NCBI GenBank assembly: GCA_003537575.1
Contig: DPRS01000016.1
Coordinates: 1 to 64,000, forward strand
Reading direction: 5' to 3'
DNA: 64,000 nucleotides
Origin: Oxalobacteraceae bacterium
GTDB taxonomy: Bacteria; Pseudomonadota; Gammaproteobacteria; Burkholderiales; Burkholderiaceae_D
The notes beneath the pieces were generated by a model, which did no database searches, was not told the origin of the DNA, and worked only from the letters and a program-made list of their open reading frames with translations. This document shows, one piece after another, positions 1-9,700 of the stretch; the stretch's first letter is position 1; every line of letters begins with the position of its first letter. Made by a program: the position numbers and the translations under genes.

Positions 1-428
1 TGGCCATTGACCGAGGAGATGTTGACGATGCGGCCCCAGCCGAGCTCGACCATGCCGTCGCAGACCGGCTTGGTCATGTTGAAGACGGAATCGAGATTGG
101 TGCGGATGACGGCATCCCAGTCGACCTTGCCCATTTTCTTGAAGGTCGTGTCGCGGGTGATGCCGGCATTGTTGACCAGCACGTCGATGGGCCCCAGGTT
201 CTTGGTGATCCAGCTCACGCATTCCTGCGCCGAATCGTAATCGGCCACATCGCAGGGAAGTGCCTGGAAGTTGTATCCCTGGCGCTCCATTTCCGCCAGC
301 CATTGCGACGCCTTGTTATTTTGTGGCGAGTGGGTGGTGATCACCTGATGACCCAACGCCGCCAGTTTGATGCAGATCGCTTCGCCCAGTCCGCCCATGC
401 CGCCTGTTACCAATGCAATTCGTTTCAT
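1..428 (-). CDS. phaB: Acetoacetyl-CoA reductase (PhaB/PhbB), 3' end cut by the window
   Basis: Short-chain dehydrogenase that reduces acetoacetyl-CoA to (R)-3-hydroxybutyryl-CoA with NADPH for polyhydroxybutyrate synthesis in the cytoplasm. The visible product starts MKRIALVTGGMGGLGEA, which is the Rossmann TGxxxGxG nucleotide-binding loop. NNAG follows near residue 90, then NLDSVFN. The sequence reaches the ISSVNG segment carrying the catalytic Ser before the window ends, so the YxxxK catalytic pair lies outside. The ATG at 426-428 has an AGGAG-type ribosome site 6-7 bases upstream. The whole visible pattern is that of PhaB rather than FabG. The leftward neighbours (phaC and phaA would be expected) cannot be seen. 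Confidence in the family is high; the exact substrate is inferred from family similarity. Confidence 0.87.
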   Translation of the reverse strand, partial: MKRIALVTGGMGGLGEAICIKLAALGHQVITTHSPQNNKASQWLAEMERQGYNFQALPCDVADYDSAQECVSWITKNLGPIDVLVNNAGITRDTTFKKMGKVDWDAVIRTNLDSVFNMTKPVCDGMVELGWGRIVNISSVNG

Positions 429-663
429 GTTTCCGCTCCTAGCTCTTTCGTTCTGTCATTCTTATTAAACAGTTATCTGGTCATTCAGCGAGCGCTGACC
501 AGCTTGCTTGCGCTCCATTGCAGGAGTGATAAGTATCTAGAAAATAAGAAAGAAGGGCTATCGGGGATCAGGCTTATCTGTGTAGGAGAAAACAAGGTAA
601 TTCAAATAAGAATTTTCCTACTTTTCATGATGATTGCTGCTTTTGAGAAAATATTGATTTTTA
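429..663. promoter_or_regulatory. Intergenic region with hairpin upstream of phaB
   Basis: AT-rich spacer between the response regulator stop and phaB, both of which are on the minus strand. At 477-502 a CTGGT...ACCAG pair encloses the palindrome CAGCG-AG-CGCTG, giving a nested inverted repeat in the likely phaB leader or promoter. A second weaker inverted repeat (GTAGGA...TCCTAC, about 583-621) lies just past the response regulator stop and could end that transcript. No gene was seen. Functions are inferred from position only. Confidence 0.35.
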
Positions 664-1293
664 TTAAATCAACAATCCATTTGCTCTGGCATAACGAGCG
701 AGTTCAGCATTCGAGGTCAATTCCATTTTTTCCAGGATGCGGGTGCGGTAAGTGCTGACGGTTTTGGGGCTCAAATACAGCAAGCCGCCAATCTTCACCA
801 GCGATTCTCCTGCAGCGATCAGCTTCAGGATCTCGAGCTCGCGGTCGGATAGCATTTCATGCGGCAGCCGGCCTTCATTGCCGATCATGTCTGCCAGTTT
901 ATCCACCAGCGCAGGACTGATGTGCTTGCGGCCCGCGGCCGCCCTGCGCACGGCGGCAATCAGCGCGGCGGCAGGCTCGTTCTTCGTGAGATAGCCGGCC
1001 GCTCCCAGCTTGAGCGCGCGAATCGCATACACTTCCTCGGAGTACATTGAAAGAACCAGCGACTGCAGTTTCGGCTTTTCCGCGCGCAAAAGCTTCAGCA
1101 GATCCAGGCCGTTTTTGCCGGGCAGGGCGATATCCAGCAGCGCCACATCGAAATCGTGCTGGCGGGCCAGGCGCAATGCTTCCTCGGCGCTTTCGGCTTC
1201 GCACGTCACTTCGATGTCATCCGCCTCGCTCAGCATCAAGCGCACGCCATTGCGCGCCACGGTATGGTCATCCACCAGTAGTACTCTGATCAT
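664..1293 (-). CDS. NarL/FixJ-family response regulator
   Basis: Cytoplasmic two-component response regulator of 209 aa. The receiver domain (about 1-120) has the acidic pair D8/D9, phospho-acceptor D54 (in LLDIALPGK), S82 and K104. A LuxR-type helix-turn-helix occupies about 145-209, with the usual LSDRELEILKLIAAG and SPKTVSTYRTRILEKM segments. It begins 3 bp after the stop of the upstream histidine kinase, so the two are translationally coupled and almost certainly cognate partners. The alcohol dehydrogenase lies upstream in the same direction. The regulated genes cannot be read from the sequence. Class assignment is secure; target genes are unknown. Confidence 0.93.
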   Translation of the reverse strand: MIRVLLVDDHTVARNGVRLMLSEADDIEVTCEAESAEEALRLARQHDFDVALLDIALPGKNGLDLLKLLRAEKPKLQSLVLSMYSEEVYAIRALKLGAAGYLTKNEPAAALIAAVRRAAAGRKHISPALVDKLADMIGNEGRLPHEMLSDRELEILKLIAAGESLVKIGGLLYLSPKTVSTYRTRILEKMELTSNAELARYARANGLLI

Positions 1294-1296
1294 TTA

Positions 1297-3453
1297 TTAT
1301 CCGACATTGATATTTTTCAGCGGCAGGTGCAATAACACCGCCGTTCCCTTTCCTGGTGCGCCGTTGAATTTAATGCTGCCGTTGAAATGGCGCGCGCGCT
1401 CATGCATGCCGAGGATACCCCAGGAACCGCCGTCGAGGAGCCTTTGCGCATCCATGCCTTTGCCATCGTCCCTGATTTCCACCGCGATGGCGTCTTCCTC
1501 GCGGCGGACGCTGATGGCGACATGCGTCGCCTCGGCGTGGCGTACGACGTTGGTCAGCGCTTCCTGGACGACGCGGAACACCATGGTGCTGCGTTCCGGG
1601 TCGAGTTCGGTGATCGCCGCGCTGTTGCTGATGCTGCAGGCGCATTGCAAGCCGGCGCGCTCCTGGGTCTGCCTTGCATACCATTCCAGCGCCGCCCATA
1701 CGCCCAACTGGTCCAGCACGCTTGGCCGCAAGTCGCTGATCACCCGGCGCACCGTGCCGATCGCCGCATCGGCCAGCTGCGCGGAATCCACCAGCAGCGG
1801 ATCAAGCGCAAGGCCGGCGCCGGCAGCCCGGTCAATCGACACGGAGATATTGGCCTTGATGCCGGTCAGGACTCCGCCCAGCTCGTCGTGAATCTCGCGG
1901 GCGATGCGCTTGCGTTCCTCTTCCTTGATATGTTCCTGGTGCGCGGCCAGCTGGCGCAGCTCTTCCTGCGACTGCCGCAAAGCCGCTTCGGTGATCCGGC
2001 GCTGCGTGATGTCGTGCGCCACTACCACGATGATCCAGTCCTGGCCGGAACGCAGCGCATGACGCCGCATTTCCACCGAAAGACGGGAACCGTTCTTGTG
2101 CCGCATCCATACCGTCTCGATGCCGCGGTCCTTGCCTTCGACCAGGTCATTGGACAGGGCGCGCAATTGCTGCAGCGAGAGCGAGCCAAGGTCTGCGGCG
2201 CTCAGCTGCAGCAATTCCTCGCGCGTATAGCCCAGCATGCGGCAAGCCGTGGCATTGGCATCTATAAACATCAGGCTGGCATGGCGGACCAGGAAGATGG
2301 CGTCGGCAGTCGAATCCATGGCTGCGCGAAAGCGCTGCAGCGCTTCCAGACTGCGCATGCGCTCAGTCACTTCCCTGGTGAGACCGCGGTATCCGATAAA
2401 CCGTCCGGATGCATCGAACATCGGCTTGCCGCTGCTGACGAAATAGCGCGGAGGAGAATCGGGGTAAGAGACCCACGATTCAAGCTCATGGTACGGTTGC
2501 CTGGCTTCGAGCGCGGCATGGAAAGCAAGCCGCGTGGCGTCATCGCATTCCGACGGGATGTCCCAGGGCGACAGCCCAAGCAGGGCCTGCGGATCGTCGC
2601 CGGGATACCGGGTCCGGTACGCAAAGATTTTCGTGAAACGCATCTGCGCATCCTGTTCCCAGTACCAGTCCGATGACATGTCCACCAGGCTGCGAAAGCG
2701 CTCTTCGCTTTCCTGCAACTTCTGTTCGGACTCTTTCATCTCGGTGATGTCGGCGACGGAGCCAAGCATCCTGATCAACGCGTTGCTGTCATCGAAAATC
2801 AGTTCTCCGCGGTCGATTCCATAGCGAATCGCACCATCCGGGCGCATGAAGCGCCTTTCGATTTCGAAGGAATTGTCCCTGGCGGCGATGCGCAGCAAGA
2901 TGTTCCTAGAAGCTTCGCGTTCTGCAGGGATGCTGGCGCCAGGCAGCGCCCATTCAGCGGATCTGGTGATCTCGAAATGCCTGTCTCCGGCCATGAGCCT
3001 CGAGAAGGCATGTTTATAGGCTTCCCGGTCTTCGGGATGCGTCGTGGTGGCGCGCATCCATTCCAGCGTCGGCGTCACCGACTGCGGTTCCAGGCCGCAG
3101 ATGCGGAAAAGTTCGTCCGAGCATTCCATCGCGCCGGTTTTCACGTCCAGCGTCCAACTGCCGACATGGCCGATTCTCTGGGCTTCGGTCAGGGTATGCC
3201 GAATCTGCTTGAGCTTTTCCTCGCTGTGCTTGCGCCGTTCGACTTCCACGCTCAGTTGCTGGTTGGCGCGCACCAGTTCTTCGGTGCGCTCGACCAGCGA
3301 CTGCTCGCGCTGGCTGAGTCTCGCTTCAGCCAGCTTGCGCCTTGTTACCTCCGACTCGAGGTCTTCCTGTCTTTGCTGCAGCATTGCAATGGTGCGGCGC
3401 AGCTCGACGAGTAATTGCTCATTTCCCTGTGACTGGACAGCGGGTTGCTCCAT
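1297..3453 (-). CDS. PAS-domain sensor histidine kinase (HisKA_3 type)
   Basis: Sensor kinase of 718 aa with no membrane segment seen, so probably a soluble cytoplasmic sensor. An N-terminal coiled coil (about 10-85) is followed by PAS/PAC domains at about 90-240, 250-370 and 375-490. A HisKA_3 dimerisation domain has the phosphorylatable His in EEERKRIAREIHDELGG (H near 521). A C-terminal HATPase domain has DDGKGMD and WGILGMHERA. The start at 3451-3453 has AGGAG 6 bases upstream. It lies 27 bp after the alcohol dehydrogenase stop and 3 bp before the response regulator, giving a three-gene minus-strand operon. The first PAS region carries an insertion of about 20 residues (WALPGASIPAEREAS). 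The signal sensed is unknown; redox, oxygen or a bound small molecule are all possible for PAS domains. Confidence 0.93.
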   Translation of the reverse strand: MEQPAVQSQGNEQLLVELRRTIAMLQQRQEDLESEVTRRKLAEARLSQREQSLVERTEELVRANQQLSVEVERRKHSEEKLKQIRHTLTEAQRIGHVGSWTLDVKTGAMECSDELFRICGLEPQSVTPTLEWMRATTTHPEDREAYKHAFSRLMAGDRHFEITRSAEWALPGASIPAEREASRNILLRIAARDNSFEIERRFMRPDGAIRYGIDRGELIFDDSNALIRMLGSVADITEMKESEQKLQESEERFRSLVDMSSDWYWEQDAQMRFTKIFAYRTRYPGDDPQALLGLSPWDIPSECDDATRLAFHAALEARQPYHELESWVSYPDSPPRYFVSSGKPMFDASGRFIGYRGLTREVTERMRSLEALQRFRAAMDSTADAIFLVRHASLMFIDANATACRMLGYTREELLQLSAADLGSLSLQQLRALSNDLVEGKDRGIETVWMRHKNGSRLSVEMRRHALRSGQDWIIVVVAHDITQRRITEAALRQSQEELRQLAAHQEHIKEEERKRIAREIHDELGGVLTGIKANISVSIDRAAGAGLALDPLLVDSAQLADAAIGTVRRVISDLRPSVLDQLGVWAALEWYARQTQERAGLQCACSISNSAAITELDPERSTMVFRVVQEALTNVVRHAEATHVAISVRREEDAIAVEIRDDGKGMDAQRLLDGGSWGILGMHERARHFNGSIKFNGAPGKGTAVLLHLPLKNINVG

Positions 3454-3480
3454 TCATTCTCCTGGCAATTCCGTCCTGTA

Positions 3481-4581
3481 TCAAGCCGGTTTGATCGCCA
3501 CTTTCAGTACGCCATCCCGTTGGTGCGAAAACAGATCGTAAGCCGCCACGATATCGTCGAGCTTGTAGTGGTGGGTGACCAGCACGCCCAGGTCGATCCG
3601 GCCCGATTCCACGACATTCATCAGCCGGCGCATGCGTTCCTTGCCGCCCGGACAAAGGGCCGTGTTGATCCTGTGGTCGCCCAGGCCGGCGGCAAAGGCC
3701 GATAGCGGAATTTTCAGGTCGCTGGAATACACGCCGAGGCTGGACAGGGTGCCGCCCGGTTTCAGCACGCGCAACGCCGATTCGAACGTCGCTTGCGTGC
3801 CGAGCGCCTCGATGGAGGAATCGGCGCCGCGCCCGCCGGTGATTTTCATCACTTCGTCGACGACGTCGCAGTTCCTGAAGTTGAGCGTGATGTCGGCGCC
3901 CATGGTTTTGGAAACGCCGAGGCGCTGGTCGTTGCCATCCACGGCGATGATGGTGGTGGCGCCGAGCAGGCGGGCGCCGGCGGTGGCGCACAGGCCGATC
4001 GGCCCCTGCGCGAACACCACCACGGTATCGCCGATCCTGATATTGGCGTTTTCCGCGCCCTTGAAGCCGGTGGACATGATGTCCGGGCACATCAGCACCT
4101 GCTCGTCGGTCAGGCCATCGGGAACCGGCGCCAGGTTGGCCTGGGCATCGGGCACCAGCACGTATTCGGCTTGCGTGCCATCGATCATGTTGCCGAAGCG
4201 CCAGCCGGCGGTGGCCTTGTAGCCATGACAGCCGCAGCGGCCGCTGGGGATCAGGTAGCTGCCGTCCTGGGAGGGATAGCCATCCTGGGCCGCATAGGAA
4301 GAGAAACTCGGGCAAATCGCACCGGCGATGACGCGCTGTCCTTCGGTGTAGCCTTGCACCGCGCTGCCGAGCTTTTCGATCACGCCGACCGGCTCATGGC
4401 CGATCGTCAATCCCTTCGCCACCGGATACTCGCCTTTGAGAATGTGGATATCGGTGCCGCAAATCGTCGTCGTCGTGATTCGCACCAGGGCGTCGTTCGG
4501 GCCGACATCCGGGATTGGCTTGTCCGCCAGTTCAATGCGTCCAGGTTCAACGAATACCGCTGCTTTCATCATGGCTGCCAT
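3481..4581 (-). CDS. Zinc-dependent NAD(P) alcohol dehydrogenase (MDR family)
   Basis: Medium-chain dehydrogenase of 366 aa. The catalytic-zinc ligands are visible in CGTDIHILKGEYP and GHEPVGVIEKLG. The nucleotide-binding fold contains VVVFAQGPIGLCATAGARLLGA near residue 185. The four closely spaced Cys residues of the classical structural-zinc lobe are absent, as in tetrameric secondary-alcohol dehydrogenases. The start ATG at 4579-4581 has GAGGAG 6 bases upstream. It heads the operon with the histidine kinase and response regulator 27 bp downstream, an unusual pairing that suggests sensing linked to alcohol or aldehyde metabolism. Substrate is not determinable; a C3-C4 secondary or short primary alcohol is an inference from the subfamily. 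Confidence 0.88.
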   Translation of the reverse strand: MAAMMKAAVFVEPGRIELADKPIPDVGPNDALVRITTTTICGTDIHILKGEYPVAKGLTIGHEPVGVIEKLGSAVQGYTEGQRVIAGAICPSFSSYAAQDGYPSQDGSYLIPSGRCGCHGYKATAGWRFGNMIDGTQAEYVLVPDAQANLAPVPDGLTDEQVLMCPDIMSTGFKGAENANIRIGDTVVVFAQGPIGLCATAGARLLGATTIIAVDGNDQRLGVSKTMGADITLNFRNCDVVDEVMKITGGRGADSSIEALGTQATFESALRVLKPGGTLSSLGVYSSDLKIPLSAFAAGLGDHRINTALCPGGKERMRRLMNVVESGRIDLGVLVTHHYKLDDIVAAYDLFSHQRDGVLKVAIKPA

Positions 4582-4642
4582 GTGCTTCTCCTCAGAGGAA
4601 TTACAAAGACATAGTTGAGTTACTTTATGTATTTCCTCATCA

Positions 4643-4657
4643 TAAGACGAAGTCTTA
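4643..4657. promoter_or_regulatory. Perfect 6-3-6 palindrome upstream of the alcohol dehydrogenase
   Basis: TAAGAC-gaa-GTCTTA is a perfect inverted repeat about 62 bp upstream of the dehydrogenase start, in an AT-rich divergent spacer (4582-4813) shared with the DUF6152-like gene. It is a candidate operator. No known regulator consensus is claimed. Confidence 0.35.
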
Positions 4658-4813
4658 ACTTATCAAAGCTTTTTTGCTTGTTGGCAATTTTTAATCGCGT
4701 AAACAGCCAGCCGCAAAGTGGGTTGTCAGACCGCTGCGCAAGGCGCATCGCCGCCCGGTGCGCGGCGTTCGGGGAGCGTAGAATGTTTCGGTCCACACTT
4801 TGCTGGAGGGCCG

Positions 4814-5155
4814 ATGATGAAACGCCTGATGTTTCTTGCCATGCTGGTGGCTGCGCAGGCATTCGCGCACCATGGCTGGAGCGGCTATGATGCCGACCAT
4901 CCGCTGCAACTGTCCGGCAGCATCGAAGACTCCGGCTATGTTCACCCGCACGGATTTGTCCGCCTGAAGACGCCCGACAAGACCTGGACCGTGGTGCTGG
5001 CGCCGCCGACCCGCCTGGAAAGGCGCGGACTCAGCCGCGAGATGATCAAGCCCGGCAAGCAGGCTTCGGTGTACGGTTATCCGAGCCGTGAAAATTCGCA
5101 GGAAATGCGCGCCGAACGCATCACGATCGACCGGAAAACTGTGGAGCTGCGGTAG
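4814..5155 (+). CDS. Small exported DUF6152-like protein
   Basis: Protein of 113 aa with a clear signal peptide (MMKRLMFLAMLVAAQAFA, cleavage expected before HHGWSGYD), so periplasmic or secreted. The mature part begins HHGWSGYDADHPLQLSG, typical of the DUF6152 family of small beta-rich periplasmic proteins of unknown function. The first of two adjacent ATG codons is used here because GGAGGG lies 3 to 8 bases before it. The stop overlaps the GTG start of the next gene (TAGTG), indicating coupled translation with the membrane protein that follows. His residues at the mature N-terminus could bind metal, but that is only a guess. Confidence 0.72.
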   Translation: MMKRLMFLAMLVAAQAFAHHGWSGYDADHPLQLSGSIEDSGYVHPHGFVRLKTPDKTWTVVLAPPTRLERRGLSREMIKPGKQASVYGYPSRENSQEMRAERITIDRKTVELR

Positions 5156-5643
5156 TGCAGCAGGCTGCGGGCTTTCTGGCCTGGCTGGAGGCGACACCCT
5201 TGTCGCACGCCATGCGCTACGACCTGTGGCTGTACCCGATCGTGGAAATCTTCCATATCATCGGCTTTGCCACCCTGTTCGGCACGGTGGCGATGTTCGA
5301 CCTGCGGGTGCTCGGCATTGCTTCGAATCTGCCGCTGGATGCGCTGGGCCGGCATCTGTTGCGCTGGTCGGCGGCAAGTTTTCTGCTGATCGTTCCTGCC
5401 GGCCTGATGATGTTTTCCGCGCATCCGCATGAGTTCATCGATAACCCGGTTTTCGTGGCCAAGATGCTGCTGATCGTTACCGCCGGCTTGAATGCGCTGC
5501 TGTTTCATGCCGGCGTTTACCGGTCCAGCGCGGACTGGAACAGGGGCGTGCCGGCCCCGGGGCTGGCAAAGGCCCAGGCGGCGCTGTCCCTGACGCTGTG
5601 GATTGCGGTGATCAGTTGCGGCCGCCTGCTGGCTTATACCTGA
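5155..5643 (+). CDS. Four-helix membrane protein (DUF6644-like)
   Basis: Integral membrane protein of 162 aa, GTG start overlapping the previous stop. About four hydrophobic helices are visible (around 25-50, 68-88, 100-120 and 135-158), with His residues (EIFHIIGF, AHPHEF, LLFHAG) inside or next to helices. This resembles small cytochrome b-like or DUF6644 proteins. The partner upstream is a secreted DUF6152-like protein, and the pair recurs as a two-gene unit in related genomes as far as I recall. Function unknown; a haem- or copper-linked role is conceivable because of the His pattern. Confidence 0.7.
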   Translation: MQQAAGFLAWLEATPLSHAMRYDLWLYPIVEIFHIIGFATLFGTVAMFDLRVLGIASNLPLDALGRHLLRWSAASFLLIVPAGLMMFSAHPHEFIDNPVFVAKMLLIVTAGLNALLFHAGVYRSSADWNRGVPAPGLAKAQAALSLTLWIAVISCGRLLAYT

Positions 5644-5696
5644 AGGCCCAAAGCCATGGCTAGGCGGCCGCGAACTGGCGCGGCTTTGCGCTTCAG
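5640..5696. terminator. Hairpin between convergent genes
   Basis: CTGAAG...AAAGCC pairs with GGCTTT...CTTCAG across the gap between the DUF6644-like gene (plus) and the dpkA-like gene (minus), overlapping both gene ends. Its position between convergent genes suggests a shared bidirectional terminator. There is no clean T run, so efficiency is uncertain. Confidence 0.45.
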
Positions 5697-6724
5697 GTGC
5701 TTGCTTCGGCCAGCGCGCGCAGGCGTGCCAGTTCCGTGTCGATGATGGCAATGCCTTCGCGTTCAGCCAGCGCGCGCTGGCGGTAGCGGCGATCGGCCGG
5801 CTGGCGCGGCTGGCCGGCATCCTGCATCTGCCGCACCAAGGCCTCGGTGCGCGCGGCGAAATTGTGGCCGGCGCCCTTCGATGGATCGATGACGATCAGC
5901 AGCTGGCCGGTCCAGGGCGTTTGCGCGCCGGGATGGCCGGACCAGTCGAAATCAAAGGAGAAGTTGCCGCCGGTAAGGGCTGCGGCCAGCAGTTCCACCA
6001 TCATCGACAGCGCCGATCCCTTGTAGCCGCCGAAGGGCAGCAGGGCGCCGCCGTCGAGAATGGCCTTGGGGTCGCAGGTCGGCTGGCCGTCGCGGTCAAC
6101 GCCATAGCCTGGCGGCAGCTGCCTGCCTTCGCGCGCGGCGATCTGCACGTCGCCGTTGGCGATGGCGCTGGTGGCGAGATCGAACACCAGCGGGTCATGC
6201 CCTTCGCGCGGCGCGGCAAAGGCGATCGGATTGGTGCCGAACAGCGCGCGCTTGCCACCGTGCGGCACCACGCAGGCCATGCTGTTGACGAATGACAGCG
6301 CCACCAGGCCTTCGCGGGCGAACGGCTCGACATCCGGCCACAGCGCGGCGAAGTGATGGGAATTATGAATGGCCAGCAGGGCGATGCCGTTGGCGCGCGC
6401 CTTTTCCAGCAGCAGCGCGCGCGCCGCCGCCAGCGCCGGCTGGGCGAAACCGTTTTTCGCATCGACAGTGACGAAGCCGGGAGCGGCATCCGTCACTTGC
6501 GGCACGGCTTTGCCATCCACCCAGCCGCTGGCGAGCGTGGAAACATAGCCGGGAATGCGGAAGATGCCGTGGCTGTCGGAACCGTCGCGCTGGGCGCTGG
6601 CACAGTTGTTTGCGAGGATGGCAGCGACTTCGGCAGAGGTGCCGTGGCGCTCGAAGATGCGCGCCAGCAGCGCGCTGAGTTCGGCGAAGGAAAGATGGGT
6701 TTGTTTGTCCTGCTCGGATGGCAT
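5693..6724 (-). CDS. dpkA: Ldh-family Delta1-piperideine-2-carboxylate / Delta1-pyrroline-2-carboxylate reductase
   Basis: Member of the malate/L-lactate dehydrogenase-like (Ldh_2) family, 343 aa, cytoplasmic. The run of motifs NNCASAQRDGSDSHGIFRIP, NSHHFAALWPDVEPFA, VVPHGGKRALFGTNPIAF and HPGAQTPWTGQLLIVIDP is what I remember of Pseudomonas DpkA. That enzyme reduces cyclic imines (Pyr2C, Pip2C) to L-proline or L-pipecolate with NADPH. The gene follows putA by 58 bp on the same strand. This fits, because L-proline made from D-proline or hydroxyproline-derived Pyr2C would be burned by PutA. The ribosome site is weak. The alternative reading is a generic ureidoglycolate/lactate/malate dehydrogenase of the same family. 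Confidence 0.8.
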   Translation of the reverse strand: MPSEQDKQTHLSFAELSALLARIFERHGTSAEVAAILANNCASAQRDGSDSHGIFRIPGYVSTLASGWVDGKAVPQVTDAAPGFVTVDAKNGFAQPALAAARALLLEKARANGIALLAIHNSHHFAALWPDVEPFAREGLVALSFVNSMACVVPHGGKRALFGTNPIAFAAPREGHDPLVFDLATSAIANGDVQIAAREGRQLPPGYGVDRDGQPTCDPKAILDGGALLPFGGYKGSALSMMVELLAAALTGGNFSFDFDWSGHPGAQTPWTGQLLIVIDPSKGAGHNFAARTEALVRQMQDAGQPRQPADRRYRQRALAEREGIAIIDTELARLRALAEAST

Positions 6725-6782
6725 GGTCGGGCTTTCTGGTTGTGTTCTATATAAGTCTGCTGCTACTGGTGTTGCTGCGGCT

Positions 6783-9700
6783 TCAGCCGATCGTCATCAG
6801 GCTGGCATTGCCGCCGGCGGCGGCGGTGTTGACGCTGATGGCGCGCTCGATCAGCAGGCGTTCCAGCGGCGCCGCGGTGTCGCCGCGGGCCAGGCCGATG
6901 ACGCCGATGATCGGTCCCGGGCGGCGTGCCACCTGCTGGCACACCGCGCGCAACTGGTCGCTGTCGCCATGGTGCAGCACGGCGTCGAAACGTTCTTCAG
7001 CGGCGCTCCAGTCCGTCACCAGGCGGATGCGCGCGCGTACCGCCGCCGGCAGTCTGGCGTGCAGGGTGCGTGTTGTTTCAGTCTCGTCCCACAGCATGGC
7101 GCTGCCGACGGCCAGCGCGGCGGCGAGCTGGCACAGCCGGTCAGCTTCGCTGTCGGCCAGGCCCAGCACGGTTTCGCGCGGCAGCAGGCGGTAGGTGTTG
7201 CGCTCGCCGGTCGGGCCCGGCAAGGTGCGCGCCAGGCCGCTTTGCGATAGCGCGGCGAAGGTGTCGCACAGGGCGGCGAGCTGGTCCAGCTGCTGCTGCG
7301 CCGCCCATTGCTTCAAGGCCGTCAGCGGCTCGCCCTGGCGTGGCTGCAGTGCGCTGCGCAACTGACTATCGGCCGGCGCCGCAGCGAGGGCATCCATGCG
7401 CTTGAACGTGCGGGCGACGCCATCGGCCGGGCGGGTGGCCAGCAGGCGGTACAGGTACAGCGGGCCGCCGGCCTTGGGACCGGTGCCGGACAGGCCTTCG
7501 CCGCCGAAAGGCTGCACGCCGACCACCGCGCCAACCATGTTGCGGTTGACGTAGATATTGCCGGCATGGGCCTGGTCCACCACGCGGGCGATGGTTTCGT
7601 CGATGCGCGTGTGCACGCCGAGCGTCAGGCCATAGCCGGTGGCGTTGATCTGTCCGATCAGCGCGTCGAGATCTTCGCGCCGGTAGCGCAACACGTGCAG
7701 CACCGGGCCGAACACTTCGCGCTCGAGTTCGTCCAGGCTGTCGAGTTCGATCAGGGTCGGCAGCACGAAGGTGCCGCGCTGCAACGCCTCGCTTTGGTCG
7801 CGGGCGATCTGGTGCACGCGATGGCCCCTGGCGCGCATGGCCTGGATATGCCCGTCGATGCCGGCCTTGGCTTCGGCATCGATGACCGGGCCGATGTCCA
7901 TGTTGAGATTGTCCGGATTGCCGATGCGGTATTCGGCCATCGCGCCCTTGAGCATGCTGATCACGCGTTCGGCCACGTCTTCCTGCACGCATAACACGCG
8001 CAGGGCGGAGCAGCGCTGGCCGGCACTGTCGAAGGCCGAGGTGATCACGTCGGCCACCACCTGTTCGGTCAGCGCCGAGGAGTCGACGATCATGGCGTTC
8101 TGGCCGCCGGTTTCGGCGATCAATGGTACCGGGCGGCCGTGGGCATCGAGGCGTCCGGCCAGGTTGCGGGCAAGGATGCCGGCGACTTCGGTGGAGCCGG
8201 TAAACATCACGCCCTTGACGCGCTCGTCGCGCACCAGCGCATCGCCGATGGTGCCGCCGTCGCCCGGCAGCAGTTGCACCACGCCTGCCGGGATGCCGGC
8301 CTGCAGCAGCATGCGCACGGCTTGCGCGGCGACCAGCGGCGTCTGTTCGGCCGGCTTGGCCAGCACGGTGTTACCGGCGGCGAGCGCGGCGGCGACCTGG
8401 CCGGTGAAGATCGCCAGCGGGAAGTTCCACGGGCTGATGCACACCACGGGGCCGAGCGGGCGGTGGCTGTCGTTGGCGAAATCCTCGCGCACCTGGATGG
8501 CGTAGTAGCGCAGGAAATCCACTGCCTCGCGCACCTCGGCGATGGCGTTGGAAAAAGTCTTGCCGGCTTCGCGCGCCAAGAGGCCGATCAGCGGCTGCAT
8601 TTCCGCTTCCATCAGCTCGGCGGCGCGCTCCAGCGCGGCGGCGCGCTCGGCCGGCGGCGTGGCTTGCCAGATGGGGGCGGCGCCCAGGGAAGCCTGCACC
8701 GCGCGGGCGACGTCGTCAGGCGTGGCGTTTTGCACACGGCCGACGATGTCGCGGTGGTCTGCAGGGTTCTTCACTAGTTCGCTGGAGCCTGCTGCCACGG
8801 CGCAGCCCAGCATCGGCCCCGCACTCCACTCGGCATGGCCGCTGGCCAGCAGCGCGCTCGACAGCGAGCCGAGACGGTGCTCGTTGGCGAGATCGATGCC
8901 GGCCGAATTGCTGCGCCCGCTGCCGTACAGTGCCTGTGGCAGAGGGATGCGCGGATGCGGCAGCCCGGTGCTGCCTTCTTCAGCGGCAATCGCCTCCAGG
9001 CGCGCCACCGGATTCTCCACCAGTTCCTGGATCGAAATCGACGGATCGGCGATGCGGTTGACGAAGGAAGTGTTGGCGCCGTTTTCCAGCAGGCGCCGCA
9101 CCAGGTAGGCCAGCAGCGTCTCATGGGTGCCGACCGGCGCATAGATGCGGCAGGGGCGGTTGAGCTTGCCGTCGGCGGTCTTGCCGACCACCTGCTCGTA
9201 GAGCGGCTCGCCCATGCCGTGCAGGCACTGGAACTCATACTGGCCGGGATAGTAGTTCTGGCCGGCGATGTGGTACACCGTCGCCAGCGTGTGCGCATTG
9301 TGGGTGGCGAACTGCGGATACACCGCGTCCGGCGCGGCCAGCAGCTTGCGTGCGCAGGCGACGTAGGAAACGTCGGTATAGACCTTGCGCGTGTACACCG
9401 GGTAGCCTTCGAGGCCGTCGATCTGGGCACGCTTGATCTCGCTGTCCCAGTAGGCGCCCTTGACCAGGCGGATCATCAGGCGGTGGCGGCTGCGGCGGGC
9501 CAGGTCGATGACGTAATCGATTACGTAAGGGCAGCGCTTCTGGTAAGCCTGGATGACGAAACCGATGCCGTTCCAGCCCGCCAGCGTTGGCTCGAAGCAC
9601 AGGCGTTCGAGCAAGTCCAGCGAGATTTCCAGGCGGTCGGCTTCCTCGGCGTCGAGGTTGATGCCGATATCGTAGCCGCGCGCCAGTTCGGTCAGCGACA

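Noticed and set aside
1387..2676. Plus-strand frame of 429 codons
   Set aside because: Antisense to the histidine kinase PAS and HisKA domains.
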